In this document: positions 21,101 through 33,396 of the stretch, in pieces
Numbering within the stretch: the stretch's first letter is position 1
Layout: each line of letters starts with the position of its first letter
Assembly: GCA_021307315.1 (NCBI GenBank)
Contig: JAJSPD010000026.1
Span: 248,001 to 312,000, forward strand
Reading direction: 5' to 3'
DNA: 64,000 nucleotides
Source: Bisporella sp. PMI_857
Lineage: Eukaryota; Ascomycota; Leotiomycetes; Helotiales; Helotiaceae
Notes under the pieces: model-generated
Databases searched by the model: none
What the model was told of the DNA's origin: nothing
Seen by the model: only the letters and a program-made list of their open reading frames with translations
Made by a program: the position numbers and the translations under genes

Positions 21101-23908
21101 CACTTTTCATGGAAGAGCCTAATTGAGTGGACACACGGGTGAACTTCTTTAGATCCCATCTTGGCATCTTTACGACGACATAATCGAGAGATGGTTCGAA
21201 GCAGGCTGATGTTTCCTTTGTAACGGAGTTCTTGATCTTATTCAGTGGAATGTTAAGACCAAGCTTGGCAGCGATAAAAGCCAGGGGGTATCCAGTTGCT
21301 TTAGATGCCAGTGCTGATGATCTAGATAACCGAGCATTGACCTCAATGATGCAATACTCCTTGGAGTCAGGGTTGAGTGCATATTGGATGTTACATTCTC
21401 CCACTACTCCAAGATGGCGAATGACATTGACGGCAGTCGTTCGTAACATATTGTAATCTTCATCTGACAGGGTTTGAGATGGTGCGACGACTATCGAGTC
21501 TCCAGTGTGGATACCGAGGGGATCGAAGTTCTCCATGTTGCAGACAGTAATACAGTTGTCTTGAATATCTCGGACGACCTCATACTCAATTTCTTTCCAG
21601 CCTTTCATACTTCGTTCAATTAAGACCTGTGGACTTGCTGCGAAAGCCTTGCTGCAAAGAGCTCTTAACTCGCCTTCATTGTCCGCGAATCCGCTGCCCA
21701 ACCCTCCAAGGGCATATGCAGCCCGAACAATGACAGGGAATCCAATACCTTTGACCACTTCCATTGCCTCCTCAACATTATTAGCAGAAGCAGACTTGGC
21801 GCATTTCTCGCCAATAGACTCCATGCTTCGAGCGAACAATTCACGATCCTCTGTAGTAATGATTGTATTGATAGGTGTTCCAAGGACCTTGACGCCGAGA
21901 TCTGCAAACTTATCCTTGAGCTGAATGCCTACTTGGAGGGCTGTTTGGCCTCCGAAAGTGACGTAAATCGCATCTGGTCGCTCATGACGAATGACCTTCT
22001 CGACAAATTCGGCGGTGACAGGTAAGAAGTACACCTTGTCAGCCAATCCCTTCGAAGTCTGGATTGTAGCAATGTTGGGGTTGATTAAGACAGTGTAAAT
22101 GCCTTCCTCCTTTAAAGCTTTTATGGCCTGGCTGCCAGAGTAGTCAAACTCTCCGGCTTGACCAATACTCAAACCTCCGCTTCCGAGTACTAGAACTTTC
22201 TTCACACTAACCCTGGGGTGCAATCTTTCATTCTCTTCAATCTTGCCGCCCGGGAAGTGAACCGGGCTGGATAGCAATTTGCTATCCGTAGATGTGCCAA
22301 CGGCGGTATTAATGAAGACATCAAAGAGGAATTCGGTATCGCGTGGTCCCGGCGTGCTCTCTGGGTGAAATTGAACACTGAAGTAAGGCTTGCTGACATG
22401 TCGAATACCCTCATTGCTACCATCATTCGCATTAATAAAAAGCTCTGTCCATCCACTGGGTAAGCTGCTAGCATCGACCTCGAAACCATGGTTTTGGGAG
22501 GTGATATGGCATTTCCCAGTTAACATATTCGTACATGGAATGTTATGGCCACGATTTCCAAACTTCATCTTGCGTGTGTTGGCGCCTGCTGCTCTGGCTA
22601 GTAGCTGATGTCCGAGACAGATACCAAAAATAGGTGTCCTGCTTTGTTCCATTGCCTTTGCAATATGCTTTACCGTCTTTCCCATCAACGCTGGGTCACC
22701 AGGACCATTAGAAATGAAAAGCCCATCATAATCCGTGCCAGCAAGGTCCGGAAAATCATAATCCCATGGACAAACCAAAAGCTCTACGCCACGCTTCAAG
22801 AAACAGCGCAGTTGATTATATTTGAGACCAACATCAAGGCACAGGATACGAATGGGCCTTCCAGAGCCATGTTTGAGGGCTGTCGACGGATTGGGCTTGA
22901 AGAGTTTTGGTTCACGGATTGAAACTGGGAAAAATTCTTAGCTAAGTTTCAAGCTTTGTACAGGACAATTCATCATTTCTAAACTAATTTTATGAAGCAT
23001 TGCGGAATAGATTCCACAATTGCAGTGTCTTGTGACTACAAAATTCAAGCAGTTGACAGACAACCATGCCAGTATATAACACTTGCTATAGTTGTGGAAT
23101 ATCATGGAAACAACAGTAAGAGATCTGGCAAACTTACTGTCTGCAACAAGATTCTGCGTGTTTGGATTTGCCCATTCTATCGTCTCGAAAACCTCTGTAA
23201 TGGAATCCTTCGTGTATCCATTCGTCAAAGATTTTTTAGCAAGCATGCGGCCCAGCATACTTCCCTTATTTCGTATCCTCTTCGTCAACTCTCTTGTATC
23301 AACACCATATATAGCAGGCACTCCTTCCTCTTTCAGCCATGTCCCAAGAGATGACGTCGCCAGGAAGTGGGAATAGTCTTCGCCGGCATATGAAGCGACC
23401 TGATAACCTGGTTAGTAATGTAACACGTATAAGAGTCAAGCCGCATAGACTGTGGGCATTGGGGCATGATAAACTGGCTCTTTACTTACAATAAGACCTG
23501 CAATATGGATCTGTGAGGACTCGAAGTGTTCTGGTAGACCAAACTCGTCCTTGGCCTTCCGGTCTGGCACACCGTAATTCCCTACAAGAGGGAAGGTTAT
23601 GACCAAAATCTGGCCGCGGTATGACGGATCCGTGATAGACTCTGGATAACCAACCATTCCTACACTAGTCAGTCTACGGAATGATTTCCTCTTCTGGGCC
23701 TTGCATACCAGTCTGGAAGACTAATTCTCCCGCAATGCTCTTCTTCTCGGCACCGAAGCTGTATCCTTGGCTGTTAATTTACGATTAGCCATTATTCTAA
23801 CATCCAGTAATTTAACAAAGATGTTGGGGCATACTAGGTAGTGCCATCTTGGAGCTCGAGGGTCATCAACTCATCGCCTTTGTCGGCAGAGATTGGAGTA
23901 TAACCCAT
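15144..23908 (-). CDS. URA2: URA2 / pyrABCN: carbamoyl-phosphate synthase II-aspartate carbamoyltransferase
   Basis: Seven exons: 23908-23835, 23770-23709, 23659-23490, 23399-23138, 22924-20565, 18961-15254 and 15200-15144, totalling 6693 nt and 2230 residues, close to yeast Ura2 (2214). The enzyme makes carbamoyl phosphate from glutamine, bicarbonate and ATP, then carbamoyl aspartate, the first two steps of UMP synthesis. Domain order: class I glutamine amidotransferase ([10 protein letters not shown] nucleophile cysteine near 22616), CPSase N and C halves ([34 protein letters not shown]), a dihydroorotase-like domain whose metal-binding HxH is replaced ([13 protein letters not shown]), as in other fungal fusions, then aspartate carbamoyltransferase ([24 protein letters not shown]). 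The start ATG at 23908 has conserved-looking flanks. Exons 5 and 6 join as FDDHG-VMVLGSG across an unusual 1603-nt intron. Confidence 0.96.
19098..20399 (-). pseudogene. Decayed GIY-YIG / C2H2 homing-endonuclease-like ORF inside URA2 intron 5
   Basis: Reading minus strand, the URA2 frame stays open from exon 5 for 55 codons into the intron, hits TGA (20399-20397), then continues in the same frame through [11 protein letters not shown] and THDRGLNQR to a GTAAGT donor at 20205. After an acceptor at 20152 the protein continues with [14 protein letters not shown], then a GIY-YIG core ([22 protein letters not shown]), [10 protein letters not shown], a cysteine/histidine block ([15 protein letters not shown]), the tail of one C2H2 finger ([10 protein letters not shown]) and a full U1-like C2H2 finger (19166-19098; CTICNIAF, then H-x5-H). 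Lesions: a probable 1-nt deletion near 20130, TAA at 19803-19801, TGA at 19716-19714, a 1-nt deletion near 19578, TAA at 19285-19283 and TAG at 19112-19110. GIY-YIG nucleases with DNA-binding tails are classic homing enzymes. The homing role here is inference. Confidence 0.8.
20152..20205 (-). other. Nested 54-nt intron-like segment within the endonuclease relic
   Basis: GTAAGT donor at 20205-20200, perfect TACTAAC branch site at 20168-20162 and acceptor CAAG ending at 20152. It separates the N-terminal segment (ending GLNQR) from the GIY-YIG part. Its length and signals match ordinary introns of this genome, so the ORF probably had its own intron, nested in the URA2 intron. Confidence 0.7.
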
Positions 23909-25071
23909 AATGACACTAGATGAATCGAGTTCAGACGCAAGAGAGGGAGAATATCTCGAGCAAAGAGGTCTGAGTGTCTATCTGCTCATGAAGATCGTTC
24001 CTAGTGGAGGCGGTGCCGAAGAATTTCTACTTCAACACAGGCTCTTCTGTACAGGATTTGCTGGTCCTCGACGTTTATTTTGCTTGAGCTTCACAAAGGG
24101 TGCAACTCAGCAGCTCAAGCTACACAAAGTTGGAGGCTTCCCAGTGAAGTATTCTCGCACCAGCAAGACAATTGAAATTTTGCAAGAGCGTTAGAGAAGT
24201 TGTTTTCTCGAGAGAGAAAAAAAAAATCTCGGAGCGGGCTCCCCACCCGAGCTTGGTGGGGTTTAGCCGAAACCAGCGTGTGTTCCATCAGCCTTGCATG
24301 ATCAGCCTCGCCCTACCTCTTTTACTTATTAAAGCTGTTTTATCTTTTCTGACTCAAAGGAACAAGATCCTTCTGGGCAGATTATTATGCCCGCCCTCTA
24401 AGATATATCTCGCGTGAGCACTAGATTCATAAAAAGGGATTTGATCTCTCCAGAAAAAGATACACACTTTTGCACCCCCCTCGTATTGAGCCATTTGGCT
24501 TGTATATTGTCTATCGATCAAGTTTAAGGGTGGGGTACAAAGGATCATCAATCATTTGATTGGTGCTAAGCAATAGCAGGGGGGTTGGCTTTCATGTGCA
24601 TAATTTAGTATCTTTTTGTATGCAGCTGCAGCTGAGCACTGACCTACGAATTGACGAGTGAGAGCGGCGGAAAGAGAGCCCATGCCCAATCCATCTTTTT
24701 ATCTTTCCCATCCCCTTCGATAGATCAAAATAGTCATGTGCACACTTATCATCAGCATGGCTATAATCTAATGCAATGCAATGCAAGAAGGGATTAGCAA
24801 GTCAGGAAAAACTGAAGCTATCCCAACCCTTTTTCCCTTCTAACTTGCCTTCCAGGCGGTGAAGCGCGGCTGACTACCAAGACCCTGTTTGGTTTGAGGA
24901 CTCAAATTACGCGATAGTTTGTTTATAATTTTCTCCCTTTTTGTTTTCCATGCCACCCGATACCTTCTTGACTTGGCCTAAATTCGTTGTTCTTGTGCTT
25001 TGGGATCGTTCGTCTCGCATCTATGAGCTTACCCCCATATCGAGCCATGATCTAGCCCTTGCTCAGCGAGA
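23909..25071. promoter_or_regulatory. Divergent intergenic region between URA2 and the TRP channel gene
   Basis: About 1.16 kb between two divergently transcribed start codons must hold both promoters. No separate gene is recognised; the open frames here (for example + 23910-24194) lack family features. A/G-rich tracts near 24215-24230 and pyrimidine-rich stretches near 24830 and 24930 are the most promoter-like parts. Confidence 0.5.
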
Positions 25072-28000
25072 ATGTTGGCCTCCCTGCTTCGTCCAAAGAG
25101 AGGCCGAAGGCGCATCGAGCATTCTCCCTTTTCCTCACAATACAACGACCAATCTTCGCCCCTAGTTGCACGAAATCGGCGCATTGAAGCCCGTCACGCC
25201 ACGGCAGACTTCACCGAAACGGATATAGATGACGAGATTACAGAAGATGATGAAGAGGCAATCGAGGACGATGAGGAAGATGAACCGGACGACGATGATG
25301 ACGGCGGCGGAGACGATGAGGACGGAGACGAGGACACACCTTTGCTGCCCATATTCTCCGCCGCACATCTTGGTATAGTGCATGACTCTCTTTAGAGATC
25401 GTCCACTAATCTTTAGCAGACGCGCTGCCGGTATATAACCTCACCCACGCCATACGATTGATTGTGCTACCCAGAACCGAAACAACCCTATCATGGGATC
25501 AATTAAGGTCTCCGCAGGTCTCGCAGTTCTTGGTGAAACCGATGCAACAGCAAATCCGAACTTCACACTTCTCGCGGGCCACGTTGTATGCCCTCATGGC
25601 AAATTGCTTACAATTTCAAAAAGAAAGTCAAGCTAATCCAGGGAATGCTGGCAATAGTCGGACAAGGGCTTTGGTGTGCGAACTGCTAGCTATCAAACTG
25701 TTGAAGGAATATAACACGCGAGAATTAATTGATGCCCTGTCCTACGACTTCTTTCCTCTTCAGGGTCTTGCAGGTCAGGGACCATCAACCCCAAATATGA
25801 GCTGGGAGCGGAAGAATCGACCCAAACCAGCCGCTGCGCGGATATCTACATTGGAAGTGGCTATCCGTGCGTCAGCAAAACGATTCTTAGCACATCCTCT
25901 CGTTGTGCAACAGCTTGAGGCTATTTGGGCCGGAACGATTGTGTTCCACTCGGCCGCCGACAATCTTCACCGGCCTCAACCAGAAAGGAAGCAAATGCAG
26001 GAGTTGAGAAGGCGGAATGAGAATTCACATCTTCTTCAAGTCCCGATCAACAATACTGGCTATGGAACTCAGGCCCAACCTATAGCTTCGCCAGACAAGC
26101 CTCGGAACCAGCAAGTATTAATTCGGAGAACGGTTACCCTTTATGATCCAAGAGATGCGTCGCTGTTCAAGCTATCGAGGCTGAGGGTTCCGCGATATCG
26201 CCAGTTCTTCTCAACTTGCTCGCTCGCCATTCTGCTAGTCCTATTTTTAGCTGTTTTGGTCGAGCGGTCCATGGACATTACCACCTTAGAGGTCATCTTC
26301 TGGTTCTGGAGTGCTGGTTTCATGCTCGACGAAGTTGTAGGCTTCAACGAGCAAGGGTTCTCGCTATATATCATGAGCTTCTGGAACACATTTGACCTTG
26401 GAATCCTACTGTTTCTCATCATCTACTATGCCATGCGGTTATATGGTATCTTCTTGGTCGATTTTGGCAGAAGAGAGTGGAACAACATGGCGTACGATGT
26501 GCTCGCCGCCAACGCTGTTCTTCTCTTTCCACGACTCTTCAGCGTCCTAGATCATTATCGATACTTCTCCCAGCTTCTGATTGCCTTTAGGCTTATGGCT
26601 GTAGATCTGATAGCTGTTTTTGTACTGATCCTGATTGCCTGCAGTGGTTTCTTCGTTGCCTTCACCATGTCTTTTGGAGAGAATGAGTATGATGGTGCAG
26701 AAGTTGCTTACCGCATATTCCAAATTCTGATGGGCTTCACACCAGCGGCTTGGGAAGCCTGGCCAACCTATAACGTGCTTGGAAAAGCTCTCTTAATATC
26801 CTTCCTGATCATTTGTCACTTTCTCGTGGTTACAATTTTAATCACTGTCCTGACCAATTCTTTCATGGCGATTGTGTCCAATGCAAATGAAGAGCATCAG
26901 TTTGTTTTTGCGGTAAACACAATTTCTATGGTCAAGAATGATGCGTTATTCTCATATGTAGCACCGAGCAATATCTTTGCATGGCTTCTTACCCCATTTA
27001 GGTTTTGCCTACCATTCAAAACATTTATCAAGGCCAACCGCACAGCCATCAAAGTCACCCATTTCCCGTTGCTGTTCGGCATATATGCATATGAGAAGCT
27101 ATTCCTTGCGAGCTCAGTATTCGAACCCACAGACCTTATTGAGAATAGAACCCGCAGCCGGAAGAGATTGCTCTCTTTCAAGGGGATGGGCGAATCCATG
27201 TTCAGCCCAAATATCCGAATGCGGCAGGATTCCGTCGCTGGCTTTCAGAAGGATAGAGCTTTGGATGAAGTATTCCGTCTAGCTCCACGTGGGGACACTC
27301 TTCGCAACAACAGAAAGGACTCAAATACCCACAACGTCGTTAACAATTGGATAGATCGCCAAGACCCTCATCCAAGCCCGCCGCCGGAGCAAGATCGTTC
27401 CGTGGTTGATAGATTAGAGAAAAGACGGCGAGAGAGGAAGGCTTCATTCATGCGTGGGCTAGGAACGAGACGTGTCTCGGCTACGAGATCTGTTGCGAGT
27501 GACCCAGCAGAGTTCAGCAGAAGATCAACAAAGGACTTCTATGGTGATGAACGTCAATTTCCGGAACATACAGTTGAATATGTCGGACATACCGATGCGG
27601 ATGGAGATGATGAGCTATTGACAAATGATGAGGATGAGGGCCAGACCTTAGACAAGCGTACGACTACAAGTCATGCTTTCGACTCTGACAAAGAAAATGA
27701 AGAGGAAGAGGACTATTTCCACACACCAGCAACGGCACGGCGAGATTCCGTCAAAGTTTCATCTTCAGTTTCCTCACGACACCGCTATCCAGGAAACAGT
27801 TTAGCCGCTCCCAAATCCTCCCCTCCTAAACGCCGACAACACAATCGTCAACTCTCCACTCAAACAATCCTTTTCAACCCTGTAACCGCACACTCTTCCT
27901 CGACCTCTCCGCCACGTTCCCGCCCCATGACCTCTGCAAAGCACCAATCCAGCGCCAATACAGCGTCTCACACTCCCGCTGCATCTCATGCCGGGAACCG

Positions 28001-28634
28001 CACGCCGAAACATGTCATTCACGCAACTGCGTATACCAAACCACGCCCTATCATGCCCGGGCGTACAGGCACAGTCCCTAACTTCAAGAACGAAGATATG
28101 GCTCCGTCAACCCAACGATTGCCACAGCGCCAGGTAAGGCATAGAAGGAGCAGCCTTGATATGGGCATGAGTGAGCTGGGATTGGATACTGCTCCCCCAC
28201 TGGTGCCAAGCAGTTTTGCGACACAGATGGCGTTAGCTACAGGCGGGCTGAAGGCGTTAAGGGGCGAGACAGGAAGGGGAGAGGATGATGGTATGATGGG
28301 GAGGCTGATGCTTGCTAGGATGAAGACATTGGAGGAGGGATTTGCGGAGGTGGTAAGGGAGGTTAGAGGAATGCGTACCGCTGGCAACAGCTCCGTTGAA
28401 GGAAACAATGAAACGAGCCGGGTTGGAAAGGGTGGAGAGGCCGGCTGGAAAGGGAAAGGCAAGGAGAAAGCCGCGGCCCGAAGGAAGAAAGAGGGCCTGC
28501 CGAGGACGAAGAGCGACGTTGATGTCCACAGAACCTTGAGCAGGGGCGGGCAGTATGAAGAGGGGATCAAGGAGGAGCAAACACCTGAGGCCGAGATCCT
28601 CGAAAAGTATATGGCGAAGGGAAGTTCACTTTAG
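25072..28634 (+). CDS. YVC1: Vacuolar TRP-type calcium channel, YVC1-like
   Basis: Two exons, 25072-25372 and 25420-28634, 1171 residues. The intron is 47 nt and ends TAGCAG, so splicing could use either AG with a one-residue difference. The N terminus (MLASLLRPKRGRRR) is followed by an acidic stretch of D/E residues (about 55-90), then a cytosolic domain and a six-segment membrane core at roughly residues 360-600: hydrophobic segments around LAILLVLFLAVLV, LGILLFLIIYYAM and LIAVFVLILIACSGFFV, a pore loop around QILMGFTPAAWEAW, and a last segment with FLVVTILITVLTNSF. Yeast Yvc1 releases vacuolar calcium on osmotic shock. The long C-terminal tail (residues about 690-1171) is low-complexity, Ser/Arg/Lys-rich and probably disordered. 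Identification rests on architecture and typical fungal sequence segments. Confidence 0.88.
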
Positions 28635-31284
28635 GAGCTTGGATTAGCGGATCTGGATTAGGTTGTGCCTGGATGAGATTGCACTTGATCTTGCATTGCG
28701 ACGGCGTTTGGGTTTCTTTCTCCTTCCGTATATGTACTCTATATTGGCGGCAGTTTCACTTTATTATACCACTGACGCACGTCTCTCATACATGCAGCGG
28801 AATGAACCTCGAATTGGAAATTAATTTTCTCATTTATGCCACATGCATATCCACGTATGCCTCTGCTCCTCCGCGAACGAACTGGTGTCATCTACCGCTT
28901 AGCCTAAAAATTATGCTGTTGAAACATCAAGCCTAGCTCTTCCATCTACGGCGGCAATTACCTCTCTTCGAGCGGCGCCCCTAATGATATCTAGCATATC
29001 ATATTTCAGCGCCTCGCCCTTCTCATGGACATCCTCAGATCTCAGGATCATAATGCCAACCATCGCACCTAGCCTAGAGCGCTTGGGTGCTCACGGTGCT
29101 GCTTTGGGAATGCCAGCACGGAAGAAGCTCTTTATGTGCTTACCTGTCTCGGCCGGTATGGTCCTGGGATGTCCGTTGCCGATGGAGATGCACGTAAGTT
29201 ACCAATAGGGTTACAAGTCGGTATAAGCTTTTGAGTGCTTGGTTTGGTTGTTTTGCGGGAAGAGATTCGCGGATTGGTTTTCGTCTGTGCTTGTTGTGAG
29301 TGTGAGAGAAGGTTAGGAGAATACGCGCTTCTATAGGGCTGATTATGGAGGGGATGTCGATATGAAGTGTACGGAGTGGTGGGATTATCCTGGGCTTAGC
29401 GTTGACGTCATGGGATGATGCGTTTCCTTTTGGGTATGGTGGTGTGCACGGTGGGGTTATGGAAAGTTGCGGTTATGGATAGTCGGTGGTGGGCCCAGAT
29501 TTCGAAGTTTGGACCGCGGGATTTAAGATTGCGATATGAGGTTACGGTTTTGTCGTATTGTATACTACCAAAGAATTGTTGGTGGGTGGACGTCGAACAA
29601 GTAACCCTTTTCACGATCTTTTTGGGATCCCACCTGCTCAGATGACACATTCCTAGACATTTCCAACTCTTCGATCGTGCTCCTTGTTGAACCCGGGAAA
29701 GTTCAAACTGTGAACTTTACAGTATGTGTTTTCCTGGTAGACTTGGTTGCGCGCATACTCAGGCTGCGATACACACACCTCTATCCATATTCAAAAACTA
29801 TTTTCATGACACATCGACTCAAGGCAGGTCGGCCCTGATTTGAAGTCGTCTATCTTGATGAGGAAATGTTGTCATATCACATAAGCCTGTGCCTTCTTCA
29901 CAAACCGGGCTGACAACCACCAAACGCTACTTCTTAGAAAACTCGTAATATCCTCAGCCCCCCTCATCGACTCACCGAATCTGGTTGAAAGTCATCAGCA
30001 GGTCTATCCAGAGCACAGCTCGAGCTCAGGAGCGAGATGAAGCCCATAGGTATCCCCTAAGGCGGATGTTGCGCATGTACTCCAACCACAGTCTCAGCTC
30101 ACGCGGCCACTGGTCACATCCCTGCAATCTGATAACTTGGTAACAGTGGAGGTCAGAACCGTTTTCTTGGGAACCTATTTTCCTTATCTCATCTAATAAA
30201 CGTGGCTAGAAGACTGGGAACCTAGATTGCCTAACAACCTACAGAAGCAAGTGGGCGGCGTAGTTGGTATTATAACATCGAAGCACGTGTGAGGCTGCGC
30301 CGCTAACGGTTAGCCTCGTCGCTGAGCTTATGTTGGGTCGTGTGAGATCTGGAAACCTGGTACGTGGAAATTTTTACTACTTCGGTGGGTTCTGCTGAAG
30401 TTGGGAAGTAACATTAACCGGGCGTCGTATCAGGCTAGGAAATACGTCTAGCCCTAGTTATTTCCATCCCAGAAAATGACGCCCTTGTCCTTGAGGTGCA
30501 TGTGTGGAAGAAGGAAATCTGGGGTAAATAGAGGACTCATTTCTAGCTTGCGAATATGTTGGCGGACCGCAAACTGAGAGTTTTGAGTTCTAATTAGGGG
30601 CAGGAGTTCAAGGCTCCCGCTAGTAAATCCTAATGACAACCAGTGGCGGCTCAGCTTGTGAGTTCTAATAAGATACCGAACATTTTGTAACCATCGATGT
30701 CTAGTACAAGACCCGCAATGTGGCTGTAAGCTTAGCCGTATCGCATGACATAAAACATAACTCTTGGTTCATGAACGTTGGAGCTTGGAGAGGATGCTTT
30801 GCAAACAACGATTGGATGGCACCGGCCAATGTGTGAGTCTGATCAGCACGTAAACGGAGTATGTTATACCTCGCTCAATAACTTGTCTTAGTCTAAGTGA
30901 TATTTGGAAGATATGGCTAGGGGCCGGCTTATCTTGTGCCTGGCGCCTCCCATACAATGACTGTGACGGACTAAGGAAGGAGAGAGCGACTGGAGCTATG
31001 GCATGGACAAGGCGAAGCCTCCCTATTGTTCATAAACTGATCCCTGTGTGGTGGCACGAATAACCATTTAGACATATATCTGCCTATTTATCAGTCATTC
31101 GCTAGATATAACCAGAGAAGCAAATTCACTGTATAACATGTCTACCATCCCGCTCACCCACTTCAACTGATCTCATAAAGCGCTCCTACTCAACCCGTTC
31201 ATTCTTCTTTGCTCTATTAACGGTGGGGAAGCGAAGAAGGACGAAAGACTAGTGATTCCTAGTAGTCGTCTCGATACAGACAGA
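28635..31284. other. Intergenic region of about 2.65 kb
   Basis: No intact gene is identified. At 28911-29190 both strands read without many stops. On the minus strand a frame running KSFFRAGIPKAAP, one TGA, then ILRSEDVHEKGEALKYDM and RGAARREVIAAVDG looks protein-like and ends at TAA 28911. On the plus strand an open frame ends at a GTAAGT donor (29193). I cannot decide between a short gene and a remnant. A perfect TGACGTCA lies at 29403-29410. The remainder, including the upstream region of the monooxygenase gene, shows nothing clear. Confidence 0.35.
29403..29410. promoter_or_regulatory. TGACGTCA (CRE/ATF-type) palindrome
   Basis: A perfect 8-bp CRE palindrome in intergenic DNA. bZIP factors of the ATF/CREB type are known to bind it. 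Target gene and function are unknown, and a chance occurrence is possible. Confidence 0.25.
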
Positions 31285-33396
31285 ATGAAGGTTGCAGTCA
31301 TTGGTGCCGGTCCTGCAGGACTAACAACTCTCAAGCACCTCTTGACGGCTCACCAATTTCAAGAAACTAAGCCAATCGAGGCCAGATTATTCGAGGCCAA
31401 GGAGCAGGTTGGAGGCACTTTTCGATATCGAGTCTATGAGGATGCTGAGGTTATTTTCCAATGCTTTCGGCACCTTAACCCGGCTGACAAGTTTCCAGCT
31501 CGTCTCTTCAAAGTACCTCACTACATTCTCTGACTTCCGTCTTCCACTCTCGGAACCTGATTTTATTTCCACCGTGAGGTATTGCCAATATCTTGAGGAC
31601 TATGCTACAAATTTCAATTTATGGCAACATATAAATCTCCGTACTCCCATAGTCAGTATTCGGCGTGCGGATGATGGCTTAGCCCATATTGTTCGATATG
31701 TAAATGAGGGGGTAGAAGAGGAATGGGAATGCGATGCTGTAGCCGTTTGTACTGGACTTCACATCGAGCCCGCGATGCCTCGTATCCCAGGAATCGAAAA
31801 TGTCGAGAAGGTCATCCATTCTTCTCAGTTCAAGTCTCGGAAGGATTTCGGAGAGGGTAAAAACGTCTTGATCTTAGGTGCTGGTGAAACGGCAATGGAC
31901 ATTGCGCAATTGGCAGTGACCTCTCCAACAAAGTCAGTCACTTTGTGCCACCGAGATGGGTGGGTTCACGCTCCTAAAGTATGTTACTTCATCAGCTCCT
32001 TCATAGTCGTATTTGTTGACCATAATAGATTTTATCTGTCCCTATATTTCTCAGCTACTTCAATAAAGGCCCGCAACATAAGAAACCGGCAGATACTACA
32101 GTCCCCAGCCTTTTTGATACAGCATATGTCCATCCTATCCTACAAAAGTCAAACTTGCTCTGGGCCGCGTATGATAAATGGGCAAAGTTTTACTTCTACT
32201 TAATCTCCGGAACAAAGCATGGCTTGGATCAATGGGTCGGTGGTGTGTCAGATGAGCGTTATCATCTTTCTCGAGGTATGTAGATTTCCTTTCTCTCTTC
32301 AAGTGTTGTACATTAACACTCGTTGCAGTTGTCTTATGCAAGTCCAATAAAGCTCTTCCATATATGAATGCGCCTTATCGTACGCCCACCCTTCTCAACC
32401 GCATTCGGTCTAAGTTACTGAACATCCCAATGCCAAAGACAGATGGTCTACACATTGACGTCACGACTTGGCCCACAAACATCTGCAACGAAGGCTTCGT
32501 TACATTCACGCAAAACAATCGACCAGAGTCAAAGCGTATGATGGGTGTCCGCTATAAGCCTGATATTGTCGTCTATTGCACAGGCTTCCAGCAGCGCTTT
32601 CCTTTCCTGCCAGCTGACTATCCCGTTCCTCTTGATGCCACACACCGCGGGATTTGGGAGCCTTCCATGCCTTCTGTTGGCTTTATCGGCTTTGTCCGTC
32701 CCAGCTTTGGTGCAATTCCACCGCTGGCCGAACTCCAAGCCCAAACTTGGGTTCTATCTCTTCTTGACAAATTGCCTGATAAGCCAACTGTCGATATGTG
32801 TTATAAGTTGAAGTTTGGTACTTATAGACGTGATGCAGAGCGCTATGTGGTTGACCATGAAAGCTACGCTTACCAGCTCGCGTTGGATATGGGCTCTGCG
32901 CCAAGAATTACAGAGGTAGCAGGTTTTGGCTTTAAGACCTTGTTCACTTGGGCTTTGGGCTCAAACTTCAACAGTAAATTCCGTTTGGTAGGACCATGGA
33001 AGTGGGATGGCGCGAAAGGTGTCATGGAAGGCGAGCTTTGGGGCGTTGTCAAGCATACCGGATTCTGGATTTGTCAGTCAACCTCCCTCTCTTTCCTGTG
33101 CTGTTCTCTTTCGCATACGCTCACGCTCATCTTGATCTCGGCTGACCGGAAGAACAGTCTTCCTCACAAATACCATCCTCCCTTTCATCTTTTTCGGCAT
33201 TCTGAGCATATTACTCTGGGTAGTATTCAGTGTCGTTGATCACCTTTCCGTAGTCGCCCAAGCTGCGGCACATGGTTTCCGACGGTTTTTCCCCCTGCAC
33301 GTCCAGGACAAACCAAAGGAACAGGTCCGCTATGGAGACTCTAATACATATGAGTACCCCGCAACAGACATCAAATTGAAGCTTGCTTCAGTTTAG
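31285..33396 (+). CDS. Flavin-containing monooxygenase with C-terminal membrane segment
   Basis: Five exons, 31285-31449, 31499-31978, 32029-32275, 32329-33072 and 33158-33396, give 624 residues. Introns are 49-85 nt and every junction keeps frame. The N-terminal FAD Rossmann motif VIGAGPAGL starts at residue 4. The second nucleotide-binding motif ILGAGETAMDIA (NADPH) is near residues 200-211. VIHSSQF fits the FMO identifying-sequence region, and VVYCTGFQQRFPF is the late FMO/BVMO-type motif. The last exon encodes a hydrophobic helix (TILPFIFFGILSILLWVVF), pointing to membrane anchoring, as in other fungal dimethylaniline-monooxygenase-like proteins. FMOs oxygenate soft nucleophiles (N, S) or ketones using NADPH and O2. 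The substrate here is unknown. It stands alone rather than in an obvious metabolite cluster. Confidence 0.9.

Noticed and set aside
28019..28580. Minus-strand frames opposite the TRP channel C-terminal tail
   Set aside because: Antisense shadows of a low-complexity coding region.
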